Part shown: positions 1-9,800 of the stretch, piece after piece
How positions within the stretch are numbered: position 1 is the stretch's first letter
Layout: each line of letters starts with the position of its first letter
DNA from: an uncultured Metabacillus sp.
GTDB taxonomy: Bacteria > Bacillota > Bacilli > Bacillales > Bacillaceae
Length of the DNA: 64,000 nt
Assembly: GCF_947503125.1 (NCBI RefSeq)
Contig: NZ_CANNCR010000012.1
Location: 59,573-123,572 of the forward strand
Reading direction: 5' to 3'
Program-made: the position numbers and the translations under genes
Notes under the pieces: model-generated
Database searches by the model: none
What the model was told of the DNA's origin: nothing
The model's input: only the letters and a program-made list of their open reading frames with translations

Positions 1-178
1 CTGGCTTGCATCATATGGCCTTAAGCTAGACGAGCATTTACTGACAAGAATTTACTGGTATGTGCTATTGCAGGCGTTAACTTCATTTTTATGGTACCAT
101 GCAAAACAAAATGAAGAAGAAAAGCAAAACTGGCTTGAGCACATAAGAATGATGTTAGTTAGAATGAATGGTAATTAA
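1..178 (+). CDS. ytmP: YtmP-like phosphotransferase, C-terminal fragment
   Basis: This is the last 58 codons of a gene that begins outside the window; it reads in frame from base 2 and stops at TAA 176-178. The visible tail is hydrophobic and aromatic-rich, then charged, as in the C-terminal helices of aminoglycoside/choline-kinase-like phosphotransferases. The assignment to YtmP rests mainly on position: in B. subtilis ytmP lies next to ytzH and trmB. Its stop overlaps the stop of the convergent ytzH by two bases, so no terminator fits between them. The catalytic part is not visible, so the function is inferred from synteny only. Confidence 0.6.
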   Translation, partial: WLASYGLKLDEHLLTRIYWYVLLQALTSFLWYHAKQNEEEKQNWLEHIRMMLVRMNGN

Positions 179-453
179 GAAAAAGAATCAATATCCTGAA
201 TCCATTGTGACAATTGGTTCTGATGTGACTCGATATGCTGATCAAGCGATGCGGAGTTTATTCCAGCTTGACTATAGGAATAAATATTTTCAAGAATGCC
301 CTTTACGTTTTGATCAATGTTAGTATTCACCATTAGCGATTTTATTAATCGTTCAAGCTGTTCACATTCTGCAACTGTTCCACAGCACTCACTTTGATGT
401 TCAGATAAAATATCTTTTAATAAATTGACTTGATCATGGTATTGAATAGGCAA
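175..453 (-). CDS. ytzH: YtzH-like protein
   Basis: A 92-aa protein of unknown function resembling B. subtilis YtzH, which I remember as also 92 aa. The frame stays open further upstream, but I place the start at TTG 453-451: an AAAGGAAGTG ribosome binding site sits about six bases before it and the product then begins MPIQYHDQ, as expected for the family. A CCGT motif (residues 23-26) and the C-terminal segment QLSQWIQDIDSFS are visible. There is no signal peptide or membrane segment, so it is probably cytosolic. The gene lies antisense between the same-strand genes ytmP and trmB. Confidence 0.8.
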   Translation of the reverse strand: MPIQYHDQVNLLKDILSEHQSECCGTVAECEQLERLIKSLMVNTNIDQNVKGILENIYSYSQAGINSASLDQHIESHQNQLSQWIQDIDSFS

Positions 454-562
454 ACTATGCACTTCCTTTCGTAAAGTGAAACGTATCCACGTTCTACAAT
501 GATAACAAGATTGGTGTAAACCATTTAACATTAACTTGTCTTTTATAAAGATGAATTATTCT

Positions 563-612
563 AAGGCTGACATAAAAGGTAAAAATCCTTCTTGTCAGCC
601 TTTTGTTTTCAA
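563..612 (+). terminator. Rho-independent terminator, plus strand
   Basis: AAGGCTGACA (563-572) pairs with TGTCAGCCTT (593-602) and is followed by TTTTGTTTTC. It points rightward although it lies between the divergent ytzH and trmB. The simplest reading is that it ends the ytmP transcript after it has crossed ytzH antisense. Confidence 0.75.
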
Positions 613-719
613 TTTTCGGCTGTTTTTTCCATTTGATCTTCTGCATCATTTAAAGTCTTGCATGCTTGCTTATTTCATGATATCGTTTAGTTCGATATTA
701 AATCGATAGAGGTGTCTTC

Positions 720-1367
720 ATGCGTTTACGTCATAAACCTTGGGCAAAGGATTTTATTGCCGAGCATTCACAATATGTCATTGCTAACCCTGAGCAATAT
801 AAAGGAAAGTGGCATGAGGTATTTGGTAATGATCATCCCATTCATATAGAAGTTGGTACAGGGAAAGGACAATTTTTAGCAGGAATGTCCGTACAAAACC
901 CTGGAATAAATTATATAGGAATTGAGCTTTTTGATAGCGTCATTGTCGCTGCATTACAAAAAATTGTCGACCAAAAGCTTCCAAATATGAAGCTGCTAAA
1001 TGTAAATGCACAAAATTTAACCGATTATTTTGATGATAATGAAATTGAACGTGTATACTTAAACTTTTCAGATCCATGGCCAAAATCGCGTCATAGTAAA
1101 AGACGCCTTACCTACAAAAGCTTTTTAGAAATTTATGAAAAGATTTTAGTAAAAGGCGGAGAAATCCATTTTAAAACAGATAACCAAGGGTTATTTGAAT
1201 TTTCACTCATTAGCTTTTCTGAATATGGAATGCAGTTGAAATTCGTAAGTCTTGACCTTCATAATAGTGATTTCGAAGGAAATATCATGACAGAATATGA
1301 AGAGAAATTCTCTGAAAAGGGTCAAAGAATTTACCGGGTTGAAGCAAAGTTTATGAACGAAGAATAA
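720..1367 (+). CDS. trmB: tRNA (guanine-N7-)-methyltransferase TrmB
   Basis: A 215-aa SAM-dependent methyltransferase that makes m7G46 in the variable loop of tRNAs. The SAM-binding segment [10 protein letters not shown] lies near residues 43-52. The family-specific block [16 protein letters not shown], which binds tRNA and holds the catalytic Asp, is near residues 114-129. Length matches the bacterial family (about 213 aa). The ATG follows GAGGTGTCTTC. It is apparently monocistronic, with a strong terminator 40 bases downstream. The product is cytosolic. Confidence 0.96.
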   Translation: MRLRHKPWAKDFIAEHSQYVIANPEQYKGKWHEVFGNDHPIHIEVGTGKGQFLAGMSVQNPGINYIGIELFDSVIVAALQKIVDQKLPNMKLLNVNAQNLTDYFDDNEIERVYLNFSDPWPKSRHSKRRLTYKSFLEIYEKILVKGGEIHFKTDNQGLFEFSLISFSEYGMQLKFVSLDLHNSDFEGNIMTEYEEKFSEKGQRIYRVEAKFMNEE

Positions 1368-1406
1368 ACAATATAAATGATTGTTGTAAGAACGAATGAA
1401 AAAGGG

Positions 1407-1438
1407 AAAATGACGGTACAATGTCATTTTCTTTTTTT
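1407..1438 (+). terminator. trmB terminator
   Basis: AAAATGAC (1407-1414) pairs with GTCATTTT (1423-1430) across an 8-base loop, followed by CTTTTTTTG. Confidence 0.85.
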
Positions 1439-1506
1439 GCTTTTTTCTCCTTTGTCATTTGAGTTTATTCTTATGTTAAGATAATAGTAATGTGGGAGGG
1501 ATGAGA

Positions 1507-2361
1507 TTGGAAACACTTCAAATTGGTGGAACAAAAATTACTTGGTTAAATGGCGGGGTAACACATTTAGATGGTGGAGCAATGTTTGGGGTTGTTCCAA
1601 AGCCGCTTTGGTCCAAAAAATATCCTGTTAACGAACAAAATCAAATTAAGTTAAGGACAGATCCTATGCTTATTCAAAAAGACGGTTTTAATATTCTTGT
1701 TGAATCTGGTATAGGTTCTGGGAAATTAAATGAAAAACAGCTAAGAAATTTTGGAGTGACAGAAGAATCTGCTGTTGAACAATCATTGCAAGCGCTTGGA
1801 CTATCAGCAGAGGACATACATATTATCTTGATGACACATATGCATTTTGATCATGCATGCGGATTAACAAAATGGGAGGGGAATAAACTAATCTCTGTAT
1901 TCCCAAACGCAAAAATTATTACCTCTTCTATTGAATGGGAAGAAATGAAGAACCCTAATATTCGCTCACGCAATACATATTGGAAAGACAATTGGGAAGC
2001 CATTGAGGAGCAAGTGTCAACATTTGAAAAATCACTGGAGGTTATCAATGGTCTTGAAATGCACCATACAGGCGGACATAGTAATGGCCACAGTATTGTC
2101 ATCTTGCAAGATGGTGGAGAAATGGCTGTACATATGGCTGATTTAATGCCTACACATGCGCACAGAAATCCATTATGGGTGTTAGCTTATGATGATTATC
2201 CGGTGACATCTATTGAAAATAAGCTAAATTGGCTAAAAATTGGAGAAGCACATCATGCCTGGTTCATCTTTTATCATGATGCCTTTTATCGGGGAATAAA
2301 ATGGAATGATCAAGGTGATATTGTAGAAAAGGTCGTACGGAAAAAGCGGGATGCTCGGTAA
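1507..2361 (+). CDS. ytnP: YtnP-type metallo-beta-lactamase-fold hydrolase (quorum-quenching lactonase family)
   Basis: A 284-aa member of the metallo-beta-lactamase superfamily. B. subtilis YtnP is reported as a lactonase-like enzyme that degrades a Streptomyces signalling molecule. The zinc motif HMHFDHACG is visible, followed by [19 protein letters not shown] and FYHDA, which supply the other metal ligands. The start needs care. GTG 1492 and ATG 1501 lie inside or against the GGGAGGG ribosome binding site, whereas TTG 1507 sits six bases after it and gives the family N-terminus METL. I infer a hydrolase acting on a lactone or similar small ester; the true substrate cannot be read from sequence. 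Confidence 0.9.
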   Translation: METLQIGGTKITWLNGGVTHLDGGAMFGVVPKPLWSKKYPVNEQNQIKLRTDPMLIQKDGFNILVESGIGSGKLNEKQLRNFGVTEESAVEQSLQALGLSAEDIHIILMTHMHFDHACGLTKWEGNKLISVFPNAKIITSSIEWEEMKNPNIRSRNTYWKDNWEAIEEQVSTFEKSLEVINGLEMHHTGGHSNGHSIVILQDGGEMAVHMADLMPTHAHRNPLWVLAYDDYPVTSIENKLNWLKIGEAHHAWFIFYHDAFYRGIKWNDQGDIVEKVVRKKRDAR

Positions 2362-2366
2362 AAACA

Positions 2367-2420
2367 GCAAGACTTCAAACAGTAGGGGATGAGGAAAACC
2401 CCTACTGATGGAAGTCTCGC
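2367..2420. terminator. Double-stem convergent terminator, member of the CTGATGGAAGTCTC hairpin family
   Basis: An inner stem CAGTAGGGG/CCCCTACTG (2380-2388 with 2399-2407) sits inside an outer stem GCAAGACTTC/GAAGTCTCGC (2367-2376 with 2411-2420). It fills the gap between the convergent ytnP and ytzB. The T run is better on the minus strand (GCTGTTTTTACC). The right half matches the hairpin that recurs in the tandem array at 63.4-63.9 kb. Confidence 0.75.
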
Positions 2421-2421
2421 T

Positions 2422-2733
2422 TTATGCAATTTTTTCAACATGGACAATGGCACCTGTCTTTGTGTCAACAAAGGCTTCATATTGTTCTAGCTGATCATTT
2501 ACTGTACGAGAGATGCCAGTTTTAAAAACCTGATATGACAAATGCTCATTTGAAAAGGTTTCAGGTATGGTATAAATCCAGGAACCATCAATTGGGCCCT
2601 TCTCCTTAAATGCTTTCTTAACAAGTTCCAAAGCTTTATCAGAAGAGATTGACATCGGCTTTAATTGATTGCTTAGAAGGTAAGTTGAAGCAATACCTAG
2701 CCCTAAGCCGAGCAAGAAATATTTACCCTTCAC
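2422..2733 (-). CDS. ytzB: YtzB-like small membrane-anchored PepSY-type protein
   Basis: A 103-aa protein with an N-terminal hydrophobic segment (about residues 4-21, YFLLGLGLGIASTYLL) that should act as a signal anchor. A compact domain follows whose ALELVKKAF and AFVDTKTGAIVHVE segments look like a PepSY/YpmB-type fold. The start is GTG 2733-2731, preceded by AAGGGGTGACAAT. It lies between ytnP and ytoP as in B. subtilis. PepSY-type domains are often linked to peptidase inhibition outside the membrane, but no specific partner is known here. Confidence 0.75.
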   Translation of the reverse strand: MKGKYFLLGLGLGIASTYLLSNQLKPMSISSDKALELVKKAFKEKGPIDGSWIYTIPETFSNEHLSYQVFKTGISRTVNDQLEQYEAFVDTKTGAIVHVEKIA

Positions 2734-2904
2734 ATTGTCACCCCTTAGTCGAATAAGTCAAAATAAAGTTGATTTTCAGGTACATATTTTGTATCCAAAA
2801 ACCATTATAGCATATTAAGCAGCCATACTTTTAGATGCTTCAATTTAATCATATTAATAAGTCAATAGAAAAAGACGCAGAGTGCGTGGAAATGAGGGAA
2901 TGAG

Positions 2905-3978
2905 ATGAACAACGAAACCTTAGAGTTATTTAAAACATTAACAGAACTACCTGGTGCCTCTGGAAATGAACATCAAGTAAGGGTGTTTATGAAAAGCCAG
3001 CTTGAACTATATTCCGATGAGTTGGTTCAGGATAAGCTGGGAAGTATTTTTGGAGTTCGTCGCGGAAAAGCTGAGGATCCAACAATTATGGTAGCTGGTC
3101 ATATGGATGAAGTAGGTTTTATGGTTACCGCGATAACAGATAATGGGATGCTTCGTTTTCAACCACTAGGAGGCTGGTGGAGTCAAGTATTACTTGCACA
3201 AAGGGTTCAAATTATAACTGAGAAAGGCCCTATTATTGGTGTAATTGGCTCGATTCCTCCACATTTATTAAGTGAGGCTCAACGTTCAAAACCAATGGAC
3301 ATAAAAAATATGTTAATTGATATTGGAGCAGATCATAAGGATGATGCAAAACAGCTAGGCATTAAACCAGGTCAGCAAATTGTACCGGTTTGTCCTTTTA
3401 CACCTTTAGCAAATCCGAAGAAAATTCTTGCAAAGGCATGGGATAACCGTTATGGCTGCGGGCTTGCAATTGAACTGCTTAAGGAATTAAAAGATGAAGC
3501 GCTGCCAAATACGCTCTTTTCAGGTGCAACGGTTCAAGAGGAGGTTGGCTTACGTGGGGCACAAACAGCGGCTACCATGATTAATCCTGATCTTTTCTTT
3601 GCCTTAGATGCCGGCCCTGCCAATGATATGAGCGGTGATAAAAAAGAGTTCGGACAGCTTGGAAAAGGTGCAGTACTGCGAATTTATGACCGTTCAATGG
3701 TAACACACCGCGGCATGAGGGAATTTATTCTTGATATGGCTGAAACACATGATATCCCATACCAATATTTTGTTTCACAAGGCGGTACTGACGCAGGACG
3801 TGTTCATGTGTCAAACCAAGGGGTACCATCGGCTGTTATAGGGGTATGCTCACGTTATATCCACACATCTGGATCGATTATGCATGTTGATGATTATGCT
3901 GCGGCAAAAGAACTTTTAGTTCGTCTCGTGAAGGCGTGTGATGTCTCAACTGTTGGATCAATCAAAAGCAATTCGTAA
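2905..3978 (+). CDS. ytoP: M42-family metallo-aminopeptidase YtoP
   Basis: A 357-aa dinuclear-metal aminopeptidase of the M42 (glutamyl aminopeptidase/endoglucanase-like) family. Recognisable blocks are [10 protein letters not shown] near the N-terminus, the metal-binding [35 protein letters not shown] (catalytic Glu and metal ligand), FALDAGP, and [11 protein letters not shown]. The set of metal ligands looks complete, so the enzyme should be active, probably trimming peptides in the cytosol. The ATG follows GAGGGAATGAG. A 19-base gap to the next gene suggests cotranscription. Confidence 0.94.
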   Translation: MNNETLELFKTLTELPGASGNEHQVRVFMKSQLELYSDELVQDKLGSIFGVRRGKAEDPTIMVAGHMDEVGFMVTAITDNGMLRFQPLGGWWSQVLLAQRVQIITEKGPIIGVIGSIPPHLLSEAQRSKPMDIKNMLIDIGADHKDDAKQLGIKPGQQIVPVCPFTPLANPKKILAKAWDNRYGCGLAIELLKELKDEALPNTLFSGATVQEEVGLRGAQTAATMINPDLFFALDAGPANDMSGDKKEFGQLGKGAVLRIYDRSMVTHRGMREFILDMAETHDIPYQYFVSQGGTDAGRVHVSNQGVPSAVIGVCSRYIHTSGSIMHVDDYAAAKELLVRLVKACDVSTVGSIKSNS

Positions 3979-3997
3979 AGCTTAGAGGAGAGTAGAA

Positions 3998-4513
3998 ATG
4001 AAGATTGCTATTGGAACAAAAAATCCAACAAAGGTGAATGCAGTACAAGCAGCCTTTGCTTCCTACCTGCCAGGAGAATTTAGATCTATAGACGTCCCAT
4101 CTCATGTTTCTGCACAGCCTTTGACTGACGATGAAACCATGACAGGTGCAATAAATCGTGCAAAAAATGCCCTTGATGCAGTCGAGGCTGATATTGGGGT
4201 CGGCTTAGAAGGCGGATTAATCAAAACAAAGCATGGCTATTTTTTATGTAATTGGGGTGCACTAATTTGTAAGGAGCTTCAGCCGATTGTAGCTGGCGGT
4301 GCGAGAATCATTGTGCCTGAAGAAATAGGAAAAGAGGTTTTCAATGGAACCGAGCTAGGTGATGTGATGGATCAATATGTGAAAATACATAATGTCCGTC
4401 ATCACCAAGGAGCAATTGGAATCTTTACAAATGGCATTGTTGATAGAACGGAAATGTTCACACAGCTTTCGCAGCTCTTAGTTGGTCAATATCTTTATCA
4501 GAAGAATAAATAA
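3998..4513 (+). CDS. DUF84-family inosine/xanthosine triphosphatase
   Basis: A 171-aa protein of the YjjX/DUF84 family, which hydrolyses ITP and XTP and so cleans the nucleotide pool. The N-terminal MKIAIGTKNPTKVNAV is the nucleotide-binding loop shared with Maf/HAM1-like NTPases. GVGLEGGL in the middle carries the acidic catalytic patch. The ATG follows AGAGGAGAGTAGAA. It is cytosolic and most likely cotranscribed with ytoP, with a GAAA-loop terminator just after the stop. Confidence 0.85.
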   Translation: MKIAIGTKNPTKVNAVQAAFASYLPGEFRSIDVPSHVSAQPLTDDETMTGAINRAKNALDAVEADIGVGLEGGLIKTKHGYFLCNWGALICKELQPIVAGGARIIVPEEIGKEVFNGTELGDVMDQYVKIHNVRHHQGAIGIFTNGIVDRTEMFTQLSQLLVGQYLYQKNK

Positions 4514-4514
4514 A

Positions 4515-4540
4515 AAGCGGCGGAAACGTCGTTTTTTTCT
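4515..4540 (+). terminator. Terminator after the DUF84 gene
   Basis: AAGCGGCG (4515-4522), a GAAA tetraloop and CGTCGTTT (4527-4534) form an 8-bp stem with two G-T pairs, followed by a long T run. Confidence 0.8.
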
Positions 4541-4701
4541 TTATTCATATTTATAAAATTCCTCGTATTAACGATCATATCCCTCTATTTACCATTATTA
4601 ACAATGATACCCTTTGATCTGATTTTTCTTGTCAACCAAAAAACAATATGGTTATTATAAATTGAGTCTTCTATATCTAGTAAAAAATGAGGAGGATTGA
4701 T

Positions 4702-5199
4702 ATGAAGCAAGTTTCTTTCGTTCTAATTGTTTTGGTAACGCTTTTTTTAGCGGGCTGTACAATTTCAGATGAAGAATTAACGAAAACGACTATAGATGCA
4801 ACAAAGCAGTCCTTTGAAGGAAAATCGATAAATGCTAATGAAAAAACTGCGTTATTTTCTTATTATCTGCCTGAAGGATTTTCAGTAAAGGAAACAAAAA
4901 AATATAATGTATTGCTTGAAAAAGGGAATCAAAGCTATATTTTATTTGTTAATCAAAATGAAGAAGCAACTAGCAATGTTTCATATGAGACTTTAACAAA
5001 ACAATACAAAAATCCATTCATCTCTGAAATCTTTAAAGATTCTAAACGTTTCGGTTACCTATATGTTAATAAGCTTGAAAAAGGTATGTATGAGGTTACA
5101 GTTGGGATAGGTGGGACAAAATTAACAACTGAAGCAAAAGCAAATAATGTTGCTGAGGATGCAAAACATATGATGGATATTGTTGCTTCAGTTCAATAA
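4702..5199 (+). CDS. Putative lipoprotein of unknown function
   Basis: A 165-aa predicted lipoprotein. The signal sequence MKQVSFVLIVLVTLFLAGC ends in the lipobox LAGC with Cys19. ATG 4687 lies within the ribosome binding site, so I use ATG 4702, six bases after GAGGAGG. The mature part is hydrophilic with a PEGFSVKE segment and reads like a small soluble extracytoplasmic domain anchored to the outer face of the membrane. I do not recognise the family with certainty. A terminator follows at once, so it seems to be its own unit beside ytpP. Confidence 0.8.
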   Translation: MKQVSFVLIVLVTLFLAGCTISDEELTKTTIDATKQSFEGKSINANEKTALFSYYLPEGFSVKETKKYNVLLEKGNQSYILFVNQNEEATSNVSYETLTKQYKNPFISEIFKDSKRFGYLYVNKLEKGMYEVTVGIGGTKLTTEAKANNVAEDAKHMMDIVASVQ

Positions 5200-5211
5200 A
5201 ATCAGTATAAA

Positions 5212-5258
5212 GGTTGAAATCAAAGGGGAAGTGAATGGCTTTGATTTCAGCTTTTATT
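5212..5258 (+). terminator. Terminator after the lipoprotein gene
   Basis: GGTTGAAATCAAAG (5212-5225) pairs with CTTTGATTTCAGCT (5239-5252) and is followed by TTTTATTTG. Confidence 0.8.
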
Positions 5259-5369
5259 TGTTTTTTGGAAAGGATTTTAGCTGATATAGACTGGCAAAGT
5301 GGAAACCTGATACGGAATCATATAAACTAAATGTGGAAAACAGTAGAGACAAAGATGGAGGTATGATTT

Positions 5370-5687
5370 ATGAAAAAGCTCAATTCTATTGATGAATATA
5401 AACAAATCATTCAAGAGGAAAATGTGATCCTCATGTTTTCAGCTGATTGGTGTCCGGATTGCCGTGTCATTGAGCCGGTTCTACCTGAGATCGAAAAAGA
5501 AAATAGCATGTACACATTTTATTATGTAGATCGCGACGAATTTATTGATTTATGTGGTGAATTAAATGTGTTTGGAATCCCAAGCTTTGTTGCTTTTAAC
5601 AAAGGGGAGGAAACTGGTCGATTCGTGAGCAAGGACCGGAAAACGCAGGAAGAAATACAAGACTTTATCAATCATCTTAAAAACTAA
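5370..5687 (+). CDS. ytpP: Thioredoxin-like protein YtpP
   Basis: A 105-aa thioredoxin-fold protein. The redox motif is WCPDC (Cys28 and Cys31) instead of the WCGPC of classical thioredoxin, preceded by the usual FSADW strand. The cis-proline region [10 protein letters not shown] is present. It has no signal peptide and is probably a cytosolic disulfide reductase. The ATG follows GATGGAGGTATGATTT. It is 38 bases upstream of ytpQ and likely in one transcript with it. Confidence 0.93.
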   Translation: MKKLNSIDEYKQIIQEENVILMFSADWCPDCRVIEPVLPEIEKENSMYTFYYVDRDEFIDLCGELNVFGIPSFVAFNKGEETGRFVSKDRKTQEEIQDFINHLKN

Positions 5688-5725
5688 TTAAACTTTATTT
5701 TCACCCAGAAGGGAGGGGTATGATT

Positions 5726-6529
5726 ATGAAAATGACTTCAAGAAAAATGGCAGAGCTATTAAAAGGAAAATTAACAGAGCCTGAGTGGCGCTTTGATTTT
5801 GATCGGGAAAAGGATTCACTTCGAATTGAGGATTCCGCTACTAAAAAAGGTGTAACACTGTCACTTCCAGGCATTATTGCAAAATGGGAGACCTCAAAGG
5901 AAAAGGCAGTTGATGAAGTAGTCTATTATGTAAAAGAAGCGCTAACTGTTATGAACAAAAAACAGGAGTTAACAGGGAAAGAGAAATTCATTTTTCCTGT
6001 TATCCGCTCTACTTCATTCCCTACTGAGAGCAAAGAAGGGATCACACTATGCTTTAGTGAGCACACTGCTGAAACAAGGATCTATTATGCACTAGATTTA
6101 GGCAAGACATATCGTCTTATTGATGAGAAAATGATGAAAAAAGAGGGATGGACTAGAGAGCAGTTAAAAGAAGTTTCATCTTTTAATATAAGATCATTAA
6201 AGACAAAAGTAAAAGAAGACAAGGTTGCGGGAAACCTTTTTTATTTCTTTAATGCAAATGACGGCTATGATGCAAGCAGAATATTGGATGAAAGTTTATT
6301 ACATTCCTTTTCAGCAAAGATCGAAGGTAAAATGGCGATTGCTGTTCCACATCAGGATGTACTCATTATTGCCGATATTCGCAATAATACAGGCTATGAT
6401 ATTCTTGCGCAATTAACAATGAGTTTCTTCGCGAGCGGTACTGTACCAATTACCGCATTATCATTTTTATATGAAGATCATAAGCTTGAACCAATCTTTA
6501 TATTGGGGAAAAATAAACCGGTAAAGTAA
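5726..6529 (+). CDS. ytpQ: DUF1444 family protein YtpQ
   Basis: A 267-aa conserved Bacillus protein of unknown function (DUF1444/UPF0354 type). ATG 5720 is only one base from the GGGAGGGG ribosome binding site, so ATG 5726 is preferred and gives the family start MKMTSRKM. Conserved blocks include [12 protein letters not shown] and [14 protein letters not shown]. No membrane segment or known catalytic motif is visible. In B. subtilis the next gene would be ytpR, a tRNA-binding-domain protein; it is missing here. Confidence 0.9.
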   Translation: MKMTSRKMAELLKGKLTEPEWRFDFDREKDSLRIEDSATKKGVTLSLPGIIAKWETSKEKAVDEVVYYVKEALTVMNKKQELTGKEKFIFPVIRSTSFPTESKEGITLCFSEHTAETRIYYALDLGKTYRLIDEKMMKKEGWTREQLKEVSSFNIRSLKTKVKEDKVAGNLFYFFNANDGYDASRILDESLLHSFSAKIEGKMAIAVPHQDVLIIADIRNNTGYDILAQLTMSFFASGTVPITALSFLYEDHKLEPIFILGKNKPVK

Positions 6530-6864
6530 TCTAGTGGTACTCTCTACTACCACATATCCCCATAAATCGATAAAAGGAACCGTACAGTTTAAGAGAAAAT
6601 GAAAGAGGATGCTGATTTAATTTCCAATGAATCGGTTACCCTCTTTTTTATTTTTCAAGCATGATTAGCAATAGGGGCTCTTTCGAAGAAAATCTAGAAG
6701 AAATGCAGAAGATGGATGTTAAGATGTAAAACCTTTTACCTACTAGGTGGTATGTCATAATAAGGATTTGTATATGAGTCACATTGAAATTATCTACAAA
6801 TCTAGACATTTATTGATACAATGGTGTAGTAAGAAATCTTTGAAATTTGAAAGAGTGATGAAAG
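6530..6864. other. 335-bp gap where ytpR is expected
   Basis: No supported gene. A weak hairpin lies at 6605-6650 (an AGAGG..CCTCT stem followed by TTTTTTA) and may end the ytpP-ytpQ transcript. B. subtilis carries ytpR at this place; I see no remnant of it. A 22-codon frame near 6661-6729 lacks a ribosome binding site and is not called. Confidence 0.5.
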
Positions 6865-9800
6865 ATGAATTGGTTAACAAAATTAGTGTCCTTCCTTACA
6901 GGAGAAGAAGATAAGGAATATGAAAACAGCCAAAATCAACCGCAAGACGATCATATAGCCCGAAACGTTATGAGCACACCTTCAAGTCCTGAAGGACAAA
7001 CCTATCGTAAACATATAGCAGAAGCAAGAGTTGCTTATCAGTATCCAAAAGGCAACTTCAGGTTTCCGATTATTCCTGATGAGAAACGAGCAAGCATTGA
7101 TGATCGTCCTAGAAGCATAACACGTACAACACGTACATATGAACAAAAGAATCATATGAATCATAAGAAAGAGTCAGTGAACACTCAGAAACAAAAACAA
7201 CAAACCTATAAGCCAAGAGTAAAATCTCAGCAAACGGAAGAAGAAAAACCAAAACGTCCTTTCAGTCCGTCTGCTATCCCGTCACCTGTTTTTGGCTTTC
7301 AACCAAGGGAAGAAAGCATGCTGTATCATCGCAGATTAGAAAAAATCCAAACAGAAGAGATGGCAAATTCAAATACTAGCGAGATGAATTTATCCGATAC
7401 AGCAGCAGAATTAACTCAAAAAGTTCAAAGGGTATCAGTTATTAGAAATAATCAGATTGAGATAGAGAAACAAGAACAACAACAAGCTAGTCTTTTAACG
7501 AATGACCATGTAGCAGGATCTCATTCTACTGAAATTGCGCAAATGAAGGTTGCGACAAATGAAAGACAACTTGATAAAGAAGTTAATCATTTGACCAGTA
7601 TGCTTGAGGACGACAGGCCAATCGAGACGGCTAAAAATATAGCAGAAACGAAATGGACAATTGAGAAGCAAAACACGCTTGAGTTCTCTCGAAACGATCA
7701 ATACGCTGAAAGCATAGAGGATGCTGAAGTGGTCTATAGCAGCCCCTCAAACGTTTGGCAGCAACCCTTAGCCTATGATCTCGATGAGATTCAACAACCT
7801 GTGACACATCATCAAGAAGAACAATCTATAATGGCAGAAAAACAATTTGAAGTTATAGGTCAAGTTGAGCAAGTAAACGAAATGGAACAGGGATTAGATT
7901 TTCTTGAACAAGAGGAAGAAGGAGAAGAAGTAGAACATGAACTAGATTATCATAGTCAGGAAGAACAACATAAAGTAATAGACCAAGAACCAGATCGTTT
8001 TCCTCAAGAAGGCCAATTGAAAGAACCTGAACTAGAATCATCTCACATTGGTCATGAAGAGGAACAAATAGAAGTAGAACATGAACTAAGGCAGCTTAGT
8101 CAAGTAGAGCGAAACGAAATAGAACAAGAACCAGCTCTTCCAGGTCAAGATGACCAGGAAGAAAAACAAGAACAAGAGCTGCTTTACCTAGTTCAAGAGG
8201 AAGAACAGAAAGAAGTAGATCAAGAACGAAGTCATGTTAGTCAAGAGGAAGTACAAAATGAAATAAATCAAGAACCAATTGCTTTCGGTTATGAGGAACA
8301 GCGAATCGAACCAGAACAAAAACTAGGTCAAGAAGAACGAAAAGTAATAAATCAAGAATTAGATGCTCAGAGTCAAGAGGAACTGCAAAAAGAGCAAGAA
8401 CAAGAATCTGTTCATCTTGGTCAAGAGGAACAACGAAAAGAATCTGATCTTCCACAGCAAGAAAAACGTCCAACGGAAGTGAAACAACATGTAAATAAAA
8501 AAGCAAATTCAGGCAACAAAACCCTGCCTTTCAATGTAATGATGCTTGGGCGTGATAAGCAGCGGATGAGAGCCAGAGAGACTAGCTATCAATTCCCATC
8601 ACTTGCTTATTTGAATATACCAGAGAAGGAAGTTTCAGAGGATCATTCATGGTTAAATGATCAAAGAGAGCTCTTAGATGTAACATTTAAAAACTTTAAT
8701 GTTCGCGCTAGTGTCGTAAATGTAACACAAGGCCCTGCCGTTACAAGGTTTGAGGTTCATCCTGAGCCGGGTGTAAAAGTCAACAAGATTACAAATCTTA
8801 GCGATGATATTAAATTAAGCTTAGCAGCAAAGGATATTAGAATTGAAGCACCTATACCAGGCAAAAATACAATCGGAATAGAAGTGCCGAATAAGGTAAG
8901 TAAGATGGTTTATTTACGGGAAATTTTACGAAGTTCGGAATTCATAACAAACCGATCCCCTATGACGGCAGTTTTAGGGTTAGACATCTCTGGTCAGCCT
9001 GTTGTCACAGATCTAAAGAAAATGCCGCATGGACTTATTGCGGGTGCTACAGGTTCAGGGAAAAGTGTTTGCATTAACACGATTCTTGTAAGCTTGCTTT
9101 ATAAAGCAGCGCCACAGGAAGTCAAGCTGATGCTAATTGACCCGAAAATGGTTGAGTTAGCTCCTTATAATAATATTCCGCATCTAGTAAGCCCTGTTAT
9201 TACCGATGTAAAAGCGGCTACCGCGGCATTAAAATGGGCTGTAGAGGAAATGGAACGACGCTATGAATTATTTGCCCGTTCAGGAACAAGAGAAATTACG
9301 AGATATAATCAGCTTGTCAAAGAATATAAACAAGGTGAACATTTGCCATATTTAGTGATCGTAATCGATGAGTTAGCTGACTTAATGATGGTTGCACCAA
9401 ATGATGTGGAAGAAGCAATCTGCCGTATTGCGCAAAAAGCGCGGGCATGCGGCATTCATTTAATTGTAGCAACACAGCGTCCATCTGTTGATGTTATTAC
9501 AGGATTAATTAAAGCGAATATCCCGACAAGAATCGCCTTTTCGGTATCATCCCAAGTGGACTCAAGAACGATTATTGATGTAAGCGGGGCCGAGAAGCTG
9601 CTTGGTAAAGGGGATATGTTATTTTTAGAAAATGGTTCTTCGAAAGCTGTAAGGCTGCAAGGGACATTTGTTTCAGATGAAGAAATCGAACGAGTTGTCA
9701 AACATGTGAAGCTTCAAGCTAAGCCAAATTATTTATTCCATCAGGATGAATTGGTGAAAAAAGCAACGATTCAAACCGAGGAAGATGAACTTTTTCTAGA

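Noticed and set aside
7853..8506. Open frames on the minus strand opposite the SftA repeat (Leu-rich).
   Set aside because: They are the complement of Glu/Gln codons in the repeat, have no ribosome binding sites and no independent support.
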